Position numbers and translations under genes: made by a program. Positions 47,993 through 59,004 of a stretch of 64,000 nt of DNA are shown in pieces. The stretch is from the NCBI GenBank assembly GCA_015039365.1, contig WION01000003.1, positions 496,001 to 560,000 on the forward strand, written 5' to 3'. The notes beneath the pieces are model-generated. The model was not told the DNA's origin. It was given only the letters and a program-made list of their open reading frames with translations, and ran no database searches. Numbering within the stretch: the first letter of the stretch is position 1; every line of letters starts with the position of its first letter. This stretch comes from Amanita rubescens (Eukaryota > Basidiomycota > Agaricomycetes > Agaricales > Amanitaceae).

Positions 47993-48688
47993 ACCCCGGT
48001 ATGTTTCAGTGTCTGTAGCTTGTGGTTACTATCTCCGGGTTCCAACTTTTTTGAATAAAATCTACGGAGATTTGGGTTGGATGCGAATCCTGACATTTGG
48101 ATGTAGTTGAGGACATTATACTGACAACCTTATTTTCCATGTAGACGTCTCATCCTCAAGGCGGAAGTCGCGCAAGGCGCACTTCACTGCGCCTTCATCT
48201 GTGCGCCGCAAGATTATGTCGTCTGCTCTTTCAAAAGAACTCCGTGGCAAATACAATGTATGATCTCGACTGAAGACGAGACTAAGCTGACCGGTAAAAA
48301 CAGTGCCGCTCATTACCTATTCGCAAGGATGACGAAGTTCGGATTGTTCGGGGGAAATACAAGGGACGCGATGGAAAGGTGACGCAGGTGTATCGTAAGA
48401 AATGGGTGATACACGTCGACCGCGTACAACGAGACAAGTCCAACGGTGCCAGCGTGCCCATTGGCATTCACCCTAGCAAGGTTGTCATCGTCAACATCAA
48501 GCTGGATAAGGACAGGTTAGGATCTTCCTTCTCGCGGTTATGCGTTTGATTTATTTTTTCTTTAGACGTGCAATTCTGGAGCGGAAAGACAGGAAGAAGG
48601 CACCCGCCACGACTGACGTTGAGATGGCTGATGTATGTTCCTCTCTCCTGATCTAGATGAACTATGCCTGACCCCCCACTCCAGTAAA
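47993..48688 (+). CDS. RPL26: 60S ribosomal protein L26 (uL24)
   Basis: A structural protein near the peptide exit of the large subunit. Exon 1 is ATGAAGTTCAACCCCG (47993-48008). The 136-nt intron 48009-48144 is the longest I measured here, as is common in ribosomal protein genes. It joins [38 protein letters not shown], then the KOW motif [20 protein letters not shown] and [20 protein letters not shown]. The end is [21 protein letters not shown] donor right after GAT, a branch-like CTGAC and an acceptor at 48685 put the stop TAA (48686-48688) directly after an intron. If that intron is retained, six to eight extra codons end at 48654-48656. Confidence 0.94.
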
Positions 48689-48876
48689 TCAAACTTGCCG
48701 CAATGCCTCACATTTCTTCTCCGGCTTGTAAAATTCTTGCATGTATCTATGCATACATACCTCACTTGTATGCAGCATGTCGTTTACTCGAATTGCACAT
48801 GCTTCATCGCACTCGCATAATCACACATCATATGCGCAGCAATATGGGTGAATAAAACATGATGCGACATCGTCCT

Positions 48877-49802
48877 TCAGAAAATGACGTCCTCATCTTT
48901 ACTATCCAACAAATTGGGAACTCTCTCATCAGCAGCGGCCCTCTCATCAACGGATGATACAGCCTCTGCCTCCACAGCGATCTGTTTTTGCGCATTCTCT
49001 CGTTTCTTCTTTCCTTGGATCTTCTTCAACCTGTCATATGAAATAAGTGTCGTTGGCGGAGTATAGTGAGGCATGAGAAAGTACCGGAAAAACTCTTCAC
49101 GATCCATTTCGTCCAGTTCACTTATTACGTATCTGATGGTATTCTCCAGTCGTGGTATTATGACATGCTCAATGGCGTTCACTCTTCTGTTGGTAGCGCG
49201 GATGACTTCATCCAGGATCGTAAACGCGGTTTGAAGCGAAGCAAGCTCCACTAGCGTTTCTAGTGCTTTTGCATATACTTCTTTGGCCTTGAGTACTTGT
49301 TGTCCGCCACGTCCCAAGCCGGTAAGATTGAAATCTGCTTTGAGTTGAGGACGTGATAAAAGGAAAAGTATGCCAAGTGTAGCGTACCCGTTCCTGCTAC
49401 TCGGTCAACTTCGAAAGCTGGCAAAACAACTCCTGACACATTCTCTTGTTTTGTCTTTACTCGGAATGAAGCTAACTTGGCCTGCTCTTGAACGAGATAA
49501 GAAATGTCGCCAGTAGCGTAGGTAACCTCAGCGAGCGAGAAAGATGCCAATTGCATAACTTTTCCCATCTTTCTTTTTGCCTACTCACTGAGATGATCAA
49601 TGACTGTTGTTGGATGAATCGCGATGCGCGGAATGTGTACCTCATCAACCTTTCGCAATATTGCTCGGAACCGGGTCATCAATGCATCTCGCTTCTTTGC
49701 GAGCAAAGAATGTCCCGTTTGAGCCCCTTTGAGACGCAACTTTGTATTCGTTAACGCCATGCGCGTCGCAAACACATTTTCTCGTGCTCCGGTCCCCGAC
49801 AT
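48877..49802 (-). CDS. VMA8: V-type ATPase subunit D (Vma8)
   Basis: The central rotor-stalk subunit of the V1 sector that couples ATP hydrolysis to proton pumping in vacuoles and endosomes. The start [20 protein letters not shown] is followed by [32 protein letters not shown] and, after an intron, [20 protein letters not shown]. The glycine hinge region reads [20 protein letters not shown]. The C-terminal coiled coil includes [40 protein letters not shown], and REEFFR joined to [14 protein letters not shown]. The acidic tail ends DSKDEDVIF, stop at 48877-48879. Length and order are normal for the family. It is convergent with RPL26. Confidence 0.96.
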
Positions 49803-49915
49803 TCTGAACGAAGGAAGTCAGGAGATGTGGCTATGGTCGGATCGCTGACCGTGCGAGGAAAGGGTATCTTGAAGGGACTTTACCGCCTTGTTTTGCGCTG
49901 ACGGTAGAGAATTAA

Positions 49916-49988
49916 GGGGGCATAGCTCAGTTGGGAGAGCAGTAGACTGAAGTTCTAAAGGTCCCGCGTTCGATCCGCGGTGCCCCCA
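49916..49988 (+). tRNA. tRNA-Phe (anticodon GAA)
   Basis: A 73-nt tRNA without an intron. The acceptor stem GGGGGCA pairs with TGCCCCC, discriminator A. D arm GCTC/GAGC; anticodon stem GTAGA/TCTAA with a terminal G-A mismatch; loop CTGAAGT with GAA at 49949-49951; T arm CCGCGTTCGATCCGCGG. The canonical A box (TAGCTCAGTTGG) and B box (GTTCGATCC) are visible. Confidence 0.96.
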
Positions 49989-49995
49989 TTTTTTT
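49989..49995 (+). terminator. Pol III oligo-T terminator of tRNA-Phe
   Basis: Seven T residues start immediately after the tRNA's last base. Confidence 0.85.
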
Positions 49996-50038
49996 CTTCC
50001 GCAGGCAACAGTAAAATTGGACTACAACATAGTAACTA

Positions 50039-51315
50039 TTAAGCTGTCGTATACTTCCCATAAATTTTCTCGGGGTCAAATATCTTCAAGACAGTGATTA
50101 GTTTAGTGAACGACAGAAGTTACAACTTTTCAACCCACCTCCCATCGCGAAGCTGGAAAGATGTGCTTATTTCTTTGGTACCAACTTCTTTCCACCACTT
50201 TCCCAGCATGGGACTCGTCCTTCTCTTTCGTAGCGTCATGAAGGAGCCTCACATCGTCATGGACATCAAAGTTGAAGAGGGGACCGGATTTTCCTCTGGC
50301 TTTGTTAATGATGAAATCGTAAAAGGTGTAATGCTGGAAACATTATAAGCGGTTTGCAACCTTCGATGTAAATTTAACCATACGTGGGGTATGACCAAAT
50401 CCTCCTAATACAATATTAGCCAAGTTCGACCAATGCGACAATGATCTTACCTTGACATACATAAGATTGTCTACATTAACGCCTCTGAGTTCGGAGAACT
50501 GAAGTCTACATTTCTCTAAAAATGTAGAGATGCTGTCTCCTTTCTTGCACTTATGGACCACACTCAGTTTGAAATGCGCTTTATATACGATCGAAAGACT
50601 CACAATGACACTCTTCCTGTGACCTGTTCCATCCCAATACGAATAGGTGATCTCAATATCCTCCTTCTTAATATCCTCTTGCTTTTCGAGCCACTCTAAA
50701 CGCAGGCGCTCCCTCTCTCTACGTTCAGCCTCTTCACGATCCCTGTCGGGTAGGAATGAAGTGTCAACGTGAGGATTCTTTTTCAGCCGTGATTTCTTCA
50801 CAGCAGGTTCGCTTAATGCTTCATCGTCTTGCTCCTTTGATTCTGACCTCCTAGAGGAATCAGCACCTGCCGACTCTTCGCCGTCCCCCTCTTCATCAAG
50901 AGCAAATGAAAGCGTGGCCTTTGCGACTTTTTTCCGTTTCTTAGACTTCTTCTGGTCATCCCTAAACAAATCCTCCACGTTCTGTAAGCCATCTCATGCT
51001 ACATGGTAACAAGACTGGATACAAAGAGAGAAGACCATACTTGAGCTCATTGGTACGCGCAGCTTCCCTTGCTCTCGCCTCTTCTATCTCTTTACGCCTC
51101 TGTTGAAATTCTTCTAACCGAACTAGACCAACAGTGCTATTCTTGAGGGAGTCCTCGACAGAGTCATGCTGACCAACAAAACGGTTGGCTGATGGCCGCG
51201 CTTTCTCGGTTTCGCTAATGAGCTTCTCTTTCTGGCGCTCATATTCTTCACGCATCTGCATGCGCTGCTTTGCAAGAGCATCCTCTCTGCGTCCTTCAAG
51301 CTTATTATTCGACAT
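50039..51315 (-). CDS. XAP5/FAM50 family nuclear protein
   Basis: Homologue of human FAM50A and plant XCT, nuclear proteins linked to splicing and chromatin. The ATG at 51315 opens [20 protein letters not shown], then [36 protein letters not shown] and [20 protein letters not shown], an N-terminal coiled coil. A Lys-rich nuclear signal ([20 protein letters not shown]) and an acidic stretch follow. The conserved XAP5 domain has [52 protein letters not shown], and exons at the left end giving [38 protein letters not shown] and [13 protein letters not shown], stop at 50039-50041. The family signature is complete. It is divergent from the uS13m gene by 72 bp. Confidence 0.94.
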
Positions 51316-51387
51316 GGTGGAAGTGGTCGGAGAATGAAAAGGGACAAGTCGTGTGTGATTCAAATTGTCACACGAACGTTCCAATAA

Positions 51388-51969
51388 ATGGTCCACATTC
51401 TTGGCATAAACTTGCGCGATTCACATTCACTGCGCGTAAGACTTGTTCTGTTCACTATGCTCGCATGAACTGATTTGTATGTTTAGCACGCACTTACTTC
51501 GTTCTACGGCGTCGGCCACAAAACAGCACATCGCATATGTGCTCGATTGTCAGTGCACGATACATGCAAAGTTAGGGACTTGACCCCCCTCCAAGTTACG
51601 GCTTTGACATCCTACCTATCCTCGCCGGACACCACCACCCTGCCACCTCGTTACCCTCTTGCTTCACCAGACCATGTGTCATCGTCAGCAAAGTCTATCC
51701 AAGACCTGCAGGCTGAGTTCCGCGTCAAACAAGAAAAGTTGAAAGAAATCGTTGTCAAGGGTCGTAAGGTGGACAAACATGACCCGCTCAAGGATGTTAG
51801 GATCGAATCGGAGCTGAGGAGGGAGATACGGGAGAACATAGCACACCAGCGCATGATTGGAAGCTACGTTGGCAAGAGACATGCCATGCATCTGCCTGTC
51901 AGAGGGCAGAATACTCAGTCCAACGCAAAGACTGCCAGGAAACTTAACCAGGTAGATCGTTACGGTTAG
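51388..51969 (+). CDS. SWS2: Mitochondrial small-subunit ribosomal protein uS13m
   Basis: A homologue of bacterial S13 in the mitoribosome head. Exon 1 (51388-51435) encodes MVHILGINLRDSHSLR and the 51-nt intron 51436-51486 joins it to HALTSFYGVGHKTAHRICAR, the S13 helix-two-turn-helix motif. After LTPLQVTALTSYLSS there is a family-variable insertion (PDTTTLPPRYPLASPDHVSS). Then come ELRREIRENIAHQRMIGSYV and GKRHAMHLPVRGQNTQSNAK, the universal S13 C-terminal rRNA-binding motif, ending TARKLNQVDRYG with a stop at 51967-51969. The mitochondrial rather than cytosolic assignment follows from the bacterial-like LPVRGQ motif. It is followed 84 bp later by BET3 on the same strand. Confidence 0.9.
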
Positions 51970-52053
51970 GTTTGTATAGTCCTAGACACTTGATACAATT
52001 TTTGCCACTTGTACTCGAGGGCGTGCGAAATACTAGAACTTGGTGACCCAGGA

Positions 52054-52825
52054 ATGGCTACGACCAGCAAGCAGTATAAGAACATAGGCGAGGACCTCTG
52101 GAAGGCCCGCACCGAGAAAATCGTGAGTGGTCAGATTACGCCCGTGTTGCCCATCTAACTGACTTAGAACGCAGAGCTCTTTGCCTTAACTTACGGTGCA
52201 CTGGTCGTACAGCTGATTCAAGATTACGAAGATTATGCCGAAGTCAATAAGCAGCTGGAGAAAATGGGATATGGAATTGGCACACGTCTGATAGAAGACT
52301 TTCTGGCTAAGAGTAACCTCGGGCGTTGCTCCGATTTTCGAGAAGTTGGAGAGGTTATAGCCAAGGTGCTGTACCACAACCTACTTCAAGCAAACGCTCA
52401 TTACTTCGCGTAGGTCGGATTCAAGTCTTTTCTCAATATAACCCCATCTATCGTACACAACACCTTGCCACCCCCATCGCCAAGCCGGCCTAATAGTGGT
52501 CTTGCTGGATTTGCAAACGCCGTCGGTTCTTCTTTTACATTAACGTTGGACGAAAATCCACTTGCAGAATTTGTCGAGTTGCCAGAAGAGGTATTAGAAG
52601 GAGGCTTGTTGTTCAGCAACGTTCTGTGTGGTGTAATACGAGGCGCATTGGAAATGGTAGGTTTATTGACATAATTTTGAGGACATTTTATTTATGTATT
52701 ATTAGGTGCAGATGCAAGTTCAAGCAGATTTTATTTCGGATGTACTCCGGGGTGATGAGAGCACGGAAATCAGAGTAAAACTGGTCAAGTACCTAGAGGA
52801 AGAAGTACCAGTCGGTGATGACTAG
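52054..52825 (+). CDS. BET3: TRAPP complex subunit Bet3 (TRAPPC3)
   Basis: A core subunit of the TRAPP tethering complex and Ypt1 exchange factor at the Golgi. The start [20 protein letters not shown] is standard. Splicing yields [60 protein letters not shown] and [21 protein letters not shown] Pro/Ser-rich insertion ([20 protein letters not shown]) precedes [20 protein letters not shown], the usual Bet3 strand, and the C-terminus [35 protein letters not shown], stop at 52823-52825. The insertion is longer than in yeast. An intron inside the helix after EVIAKV (about 52366-52413) is needed. Confidence 0.94.
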
Positions 52826-52881
52826 ATAATGTAGTTTGATGATGTAGTGGAAAACCCCTTTAAAATTGACCATCACGAGGC

Positions 52882-53987
52882 ATGTCAAGACCAGAGCTTG
52901 TGGCTCCGCCAGAGATCGTACGCTATCATACCTCAGTTTCTCGACGAAGAAGTGAATAGTTTTTCACAGTACTATGGGGATACGGAAGCTAGAAAATATA
53001 CCAAAAAGTCGGGTCGTACAGTTCGGGCCTTGTCCTTGTACATTGACATGCACTGGCGCACAGTACACGAATACAACAAATTCAGGCTGATATGACCTAT
53101 CGAGCTCTTGAATTGCTCAACCTACCGCCTGATCAGCCGGCTCTGCTGCTTGACATTGGTTGCGGCTCTGGCTTGTCAGGCGAAATCCTTGACGAAGAGG
53201 GACACCAATGGGTAGGAGTTGATATCTCTCCAAGCATGCTAGGTGAGTGTACATTTTAACTTGGAACGCATGCCACATCTCTGGCTTGCACAAGAGGTCG
53301 CACTGGAAAGGGAAGTGGAAGGCGACTTGTTCTTGCAAGATATCGGCCAAGGTTTTGGATTTCGCCCAGGCAGCTTTGATGGTGCTATCAGGTACGACTA
53401 AAATTCGACAATCTGCCTTCCCTCATCTACTCTCAAGCGTATCGGTCCTCCAATGGCTTCTAAACGCCGAAACCAACCATCCGACTTCCTCGCCTCCGCA
53501 TCGCTTAACGAGGTTTTTCACTACCCTCCATTCGGCATTGCGCAACCCTTCTCGTGCCATTTTCCAGTTTTACCCTTCATCAGATGATCAAATCCAGCTC
53601 ATAACTTCCATCGCGCGGAAGGCAGGATTTGGGGGAGGCATCGTGGTGGACTATCCAAACTCTAACAAGGCTAAAAAGGTGTTTTTGTGCCTGTTTGTTG
53701 GGGGTGGGGGTGGACAGCAGGTACCAAAAGGTCTCGAAGGAGATGAGGAAGCAGACGCAGGTGCCAGGTTCGAGCGGCGGAGGGAGAGAGAACGGACACG
53801 GACCAAGAGCGGCAAAAGGAAAAATGTGAAGGACAGAGACTGGATACTAAAGAAGAAAGAGGTAAGGTTCTGCTGCATTCGGTCCCAGTCATTTAAAGCG
53901 TGTTTTCAGCTTTATCGCAAACGGGGAAAAGACGATGTTCCAAGAGATTCAAGGTATACCGGCCGCAAACGACGACCCGTTTTCTAG
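52882..53987 (+). CDS. BUD23: 18S rRNA (guanine-N7) methyltransferase Bud23
   Basis: Methylates a guanine of 18S rRNA in the pre-40S particle, with Trm112 as partner. The start [12 protein letters not shown] is typical. Two introns are required before [13 protein letters not shown] and [20 protein letters not shown]. The SAM-binding motif I is [20 protein letters not shown], followed by [11 protein letters not shown] and, after introns, [20 protein letters not shown] and [31 protein letters not shown] and [20 protein letters not shown] continue the Rossmann fold. The Bud23 C-terminal domain ends [36 protein letters not shown], stop at 53985-53987. It begins 56 bp after the BET3 stop codon and is convergent with BCS1, 68 bp from its stop. 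Confidence 0.95.
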
Positions 53988-54055
53988 GTTTCATTAGAGC
54001 CACGCCCATCCGCGGGCTTCAGCCTCTAAGTAGTATACACTCATGCCCATCTTGC

Positions 54056-55644
54056 TTAAAATAGTTTGTGACACCTATCCACAGCATTGCGGCCATTATT
54101 CCGGATGAAAAGCCCCTGCAAAGCAGCCATGCTGACCCTCCGTCCACGTTGCATTTCATCTTGTACAATGCGTCGTAATTCTTCGCCAAGCCGGTGTACA
54201 TCTTCGTCAGTCATATCTGTAACGATCTCCCCTCCACCGTAGAATCTAGTGAAAAGTGTTTTTGCTTGTTCTGGTGTTGCATCGTCTACAAGCTCTGCCG
54301 TGTCAACGCGGCCAGGACGGATGAGTGCAGGGTCAAGTCTTTCAAGATGATTAGTTGTCATAAATACTATACGTTCTTCGCCGGATGCTACTCCATCCAG
54401 CGCATTTAGGAAGCCAGAGAATGTAACCGCTGACTGATAGCTATTAAATCCATTCGCATCAGAGTAAATGATGACAGGTCTGGCGAACTCACCCGTCCTC
54501 ACCGGTTTGAACTCGCTTGTTAAATGCAGCGTCCACATCTTCGATCAGAATAAAACTACGCTCCGGTGCATTGGATAGCAAGTGATTTAGTTTGTCATCT
54601 GTAATCCCACGTTCGGCCAGGTTCAACAGACATATGTCGTATGACAGTGAACCCGCAAGTGCTTGAATGAATGAGGTTTTTCCGGACCCGGGTGGTCCAT
54701 GCAAAAGGTAGCCTCTTCTGTACGGTATTCCTGATCACATTTCACGTTTGTACGCATGTGAGGATGCTTTTTGCAACTAACCTCGGTCTGCGTACCATTG
54801 GCGACGCTCGAGAAAAGTTTTGATATCATCTTCTATTCTTTCTGCCACTCCAGGAGCTAACACGACGCTCTGTAGTGGCCTTTTGCGCCTTGGTTGGCCG
54901 AAAGGTCTCCACTCTATATTCCAGGCGGTATGAATAACGAGTTTCCCTTCCTGTCCACGCATGGCGAGATCTCTTGCCTCTGAAAGTAGCACAGGGAACA
55001 AGGTTCTGTCTCGTGATAAAGTTGTCAACGTCACGGTCTCCCAAGGTACTCCAGACATGAGCTGCATTGAACGCGTTTCCCTTTCCCGTTTCATCTACCA
55101 AATTAAAGCAACCATTACGTTTCAGGCTATCGTGCACGACTCACATAGATCCACGCTCGTCTATATTTAAACCAATGTGTCCCCGGCCCTGCTACAAGTT
55201 TGAAGAGTATGGAAGATGATCCATTTTTACGCTGTTCGATCGTCGTTTCAACGCTTAGCTGATGACTCCTGAGCCACGGTGCAGAGCGGGGCGTTTCCGG
55301 TGATTTTGCGGCCTCTCGGGCCATCCAGGCAAGAAACCATTCGTAAGCCCTATCTTTGTTATTGATTTCAAGAGAAACGAGCATTCGCCTCTGGAAAGCT
55401 ATGGAAGCGAGGGAGATGCCTTTCCGCAGCGCAGTCAATCCGACGCCCACTCCCTGAAATAGCATGAGAGTATAGTCTGCGTTATTGATGTATATTCACC
55501 ATGAGGCCAAACCCGGCCTGAAAGTAGGGACTGCATATGAGCACTGGTTGTAAAGATAAAGTACAGAAGAACGCACTTGTCGCCGAAGACGGCTGCCAGC
55601 GAGAAGTGGCTGGCAGGCGCACCAAGGACAGACTCGGGCGCCAT
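54056..55644 (-). CDS. BCS1: Mitochondrial AAA translocase Bcs1
   Basis: Carries the folded Rieske protein across the inner membrane for complex III assembly. The ATG at 55644 ([20 protein letters not shown]) splices from GDN to [10 protein letters not shown] and then [20 protein letters not shown], the single membrane helix region and targeting segment. The Bcs1 domain includes [20 protein letters not shown] and [20 protein letters not shown]. The AAA module has [20 protein letters not shown] (Walker A), [12 protein letters not shown] (Walker B) and [20 protein letters not shown] (second region of homology). The end is [23 protein letters not shown], stop at 54056-54058. Longer frames above 55644 lack an ATG in the correct phase. 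Confidence 0.93.
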
Positions 55645-55760
55645 ACGCGGGAAAGAATTGAAGAACGAGTAAAGTTTGGCACCACGTGCGCGGCGCGTCC
55701 AATTCACGTTCAATTACTCTTATTACATAAAAAGCTCCAAGTTCGCGTCTTTCATGTTCA

Positions 55761-57436
55761 ATGTCTACACTTTCTTCACTCGCGGAGGCTTACGCCGTTC
55801 TCGGTTTAACCCAGGTATAGTTCTAACCTTCGCGTTACCGCACCGTACATATATTAATTTATATAGGGATGTCCGCTTGACGAAGTCAAGTCTAGATACA
55901 GACAGGTAATTTCGTTTATGTAGTGCACGGGTGCCACATGTCATGGTTACACCCAAGGTTGCCTTACGTACACATCCAGACAAAAACCCTGATAACCCGG
56001 ATGCCACCGTCGAGTTTCAGCGCGTCAGTGAAGCCTACAGAATAATTTCGGCGCATGCCGATAGCGAAAATGAGGATGGTTTCTGTGGCGATTCTGACCT
56101 CGATGATTACGACTCTGATGACGAAATTCCCTTGGAAGTTTACCTGTCTGTACTTTCTAGCATTTGTGAACGTCGTTGCTAATTTCCAGAACAGTTGGCT
56201 CTATAGCCGTTTCATGGGTGGCAGGATGGAACCTCAAAACAGTTGCAACCACGGTCCGTACAGGCAGCAGGCGGGAATGCAACCCGAAGATCGAGAGAAA
56301 TATCGGGAGAGACTGAGAAGGACCATGGAAGAACGGAGACAGGCTGAGGAACGCCGGAAAAGAGAGGATGAAGCAAGAAAGCAAGAGGAAGAACGACGCA
56401 GAGAAACAGGTGACACGAAAGTGTGCTTTCCCTTCACCCTGGACTAATTTGTGCATTGCAAGAGCGCCAACAGGCGGAGGAGAGACGGCAACAGAAAAGG
56501 GCAGCCAAGAAATCACAGGCGAAAGCCAAGGCCCAGAAGGCGGAACAGACGGCTCAGAAGATGAAGGAGCGTGCTCAGACCTTGCGTTCGAATGTCTTCC
56601 AAGCTGCCCGGGAGAAGAAGTCTGCCAAAGTGAAGGATGGAATTGATGAGTTTTCCGTCGACGCCAACGGTGGCGAAGTGAGGACCGGATGCGAGGAGTT
56701 TGTCAAGATCTTTCCAGACGATCCTCGGGAAACGTTGTCACACATCGCAACCAAAAACGGAGACGCCGACCTCGTTGAATATCTTGACAGGCACGGTAAG
56801 CCCTTTCGGTTCTATCCTTCCCTTGGGTCTGACGGCGATTGATCAGGTGCTGAGCCTGAAGAAAGGGACTCGAACGGTTTCACACCCGTTCACCTAGCCG
56901 TACGAGAGGGTAATTTGTCCATCGTGACTTACTTTTTCGAGACGTATCCGCCTAAGGACACGGATCATACGATCATTTACAACCCTTCTGAAGGGCAGAA
57001 TATTCTTGCATATGCGCTGCGGTCACTCAGTCCTCAAATGGTAGACTTGATTCTCTCGAATCACTTAGCAAGCACTCAAGACATCCAAGAAGCCTGGGAC
57101 TGGGCTATCTCAGAGGGTTTCATGGCGGACATCAACAAGGACCGTACTTGCACGAAAGAAAATGGCAATCTAAAAGACATACTAGCCCTGCTCCTGCAGT
57201 ATGGTGATATCACGTTTCCATCGGTTACAGAGTCGGTGAATAATGATCCGGAATATGCTGCCGAGCCAAGCGAAGCTAGTTTCGAAGCAGAGATACCCGA
57301 CAATACAGGTTGGTACGCTTCACGCGAAAACAACAAAGGAAGAGGACAAGGACGCGATCGAGGTAAAAGCCAAGGCCGAGCCGGAGTCCGTGGAGGCTGG
57401 CGCGGTCGTCATTATCGTGGTCGTGGTTTGAGTTGA
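55761..57436 (+). CDS. J-domain protein with coiled coil, ankyrin-like region and RG-rich tail
   Basis: Probably an Hsp70 co-chaperone. From the ATG at 55761: MSTLSSLAEAYAVLGLTQ, then after introns GCPLDEVKSRYRQ and VALRTHPDKNPDNPDA, with the HPD motif, and EFQRVSEAYRIISA, completing the J domain in about 75 residues. An acidic stretch (DSDLDDYDSDDEIPLE) and a strongly charged coiled coil (RRTMEERRQAEERRKRED and repeats to about 56600) follow. Then an ankyrin-like part reads SHIATKNGDADLVEYLDRHG and NGFTPVHLAVREGNLSIVTY, and AYALRSLSPQMVDLILSNHL. The C-terminus is RG-rich (GRGQGRDRGKSQGRAGVRGG), stop at 57434-57436. The J plus ankyrin combination is unusual. I do not know a named orthologue. 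Confidence 0.85.
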
Positions 57437-57591
57437 ACTTGGCGAACTTTTCCCTCTTGATATTCTATCTTGATGATTAGTTTACCCCACGCGCTATATT
57501 TAGTTACCAAGCTTGTACCAAATAACTGTAAATAAGCAAGTACACAGTGCGCGACAGTGGAGAAACAAGCTTTGTCGTTGCCTTCACCAAG

Positions 57592-58898
57592 ATGGGAAGA
57601 CTAGCAGAAATGCAGCGTAAGCTCCTGGAGGTGGGTGATGCGTCGATTGTGCGCTAATGGCTAATGACTTGCCTTGTTAGCAAATGATGGGTCCTGAGGC
57701 TATGGGAGTCGCTAACGCGAACCTGGTCTGGTCGGATGACAAAGTTTGCAGAAATTTCCTGTGTGGCGTTTGCCCGCATACATTATTCACAAATACGGTA
57801 TATAACTAAGAAGGTTCTAAAGAACGGTAACTGACGCCTGGTGTGCAGAAAATGGATCTCGGGGCATGTCCCAAGTCTCATACTGAACGGTTGAAGACGG
57901 ACTTTTTAGCAGCCAGAGAAGCCACTCCGAGCGATCCCATCTTCCACCGGTTCCAAATGGAGTACGAAGCCAATATCTTTGCGTTCGTAGATGAATGTGA
58001 TCGGAGAATTCGAGCGGCACACCGCCGTTTGGAAAAGACGCCGGAAGAAAACGCAAAGACCACGAATTTGGTAAGGGACAATGGCCTCGAGGCAGCTGCG
58101 AAGTGCTGATCTGGACAACGTGTGATACAGATGCGGGAGATTGCAGAAATTGAATTGGCTATTCAGGGAGGGACGGAGAAGGTCGAGACGTTGGGTGCGT
58201 GTACCTGGTAAATGAAGGGACGATTAATTTATTTCCGGCAATCTAGGTGAACAAGGGAAGGTGGAAGAGTCGATGCGCGAAATGGCCGCTATAGAAGCGT
58301 TGAAGAGCGAAAAGGCAGACAAGGAGGTAAGCATCTCTGTGTAGCGCGGTGATGGACGGACTAAATAGGTCGCGTAGAGGGAGCTGCAACAACTGACGGA
58401 TACCTCGGGTGCCTCGGGACACCAAAAACTGCGCGTGTGCGATGTGTGCGGGGCGTATTTGTCAGTGCTTGACTCAGATCGACGACTCGCAGATCATTTT
58501 GGAGGCAAAGTGAGGCCAAGCATAATAATTTGAGATGTGTGTCGCTGAAATTTGAAAACGATGACAGATGCATTTAGGCTACCATGAATTGCGAAACATG
58601 CTGACAAAGTTCAGAGAAGAACGAGATAAACGCAAAGCTACGAGTATGGGAGCGGGAGTTGTAGTCGGGAACGCAGCAGTAGGAACAGCAGGGAGTCGAG
58701 GGGATTACCGGGCAAGTCGTGGGGAAGAGTATCGCGATCGGGAACGTGATCGAGGAGGATATGAAAGACATTCATCATCTCGATATGAGTAAGTGTGTTA
58801 TCCTGAGGCAGTTAAGGATCGGAAGCTAATTGTTTCACAGTGAACGACGGAGAGAACGGGAACGTTCACGAAGTCCAGGTTCGAGGAGACGATACTGA
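57592..58898 (+). CDS. LUC7: U1 snRNP-associated splicing factor Luc7
   Basis: Stabilises U1 snRNA pairing with weak 5' splice sites. The start MGRLAEMQRKLLEQMMGPEA is followed by VCRNFLCGVCPHTLFTNT and, after an intron, KMDLGACPKSHTERLKTDF, the CCCH-type first zinc finger. Long helices include ECDRRIRAAHRRLEK and MREIAEIELAIQGGTEKVET, EESMREMAAIEALKSEKADK. The second finger reads RVCDVCGAYLSVLDSDRRLA, DHFGGKMHLGYHELRNM, of C2H2 type. An Arg/Ser/Asp/Glu-rich tail ends RSPGSRRRY, stop at 58896-58898. The exon pattern requires seven or so introns of about 50 nt. Confidence 0.95.
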
Positions 58899-59004
58899 GG
58901 TTTCGGTAGTCTGTAGGTAGTGTTTAGCTTTTGTGACTACTGTGACGAGGCTGGAGAGAGTGGCCGCGTTTGAGAAGTTATAAGTTGCGTTTCTGATCAA
59001 GTCC

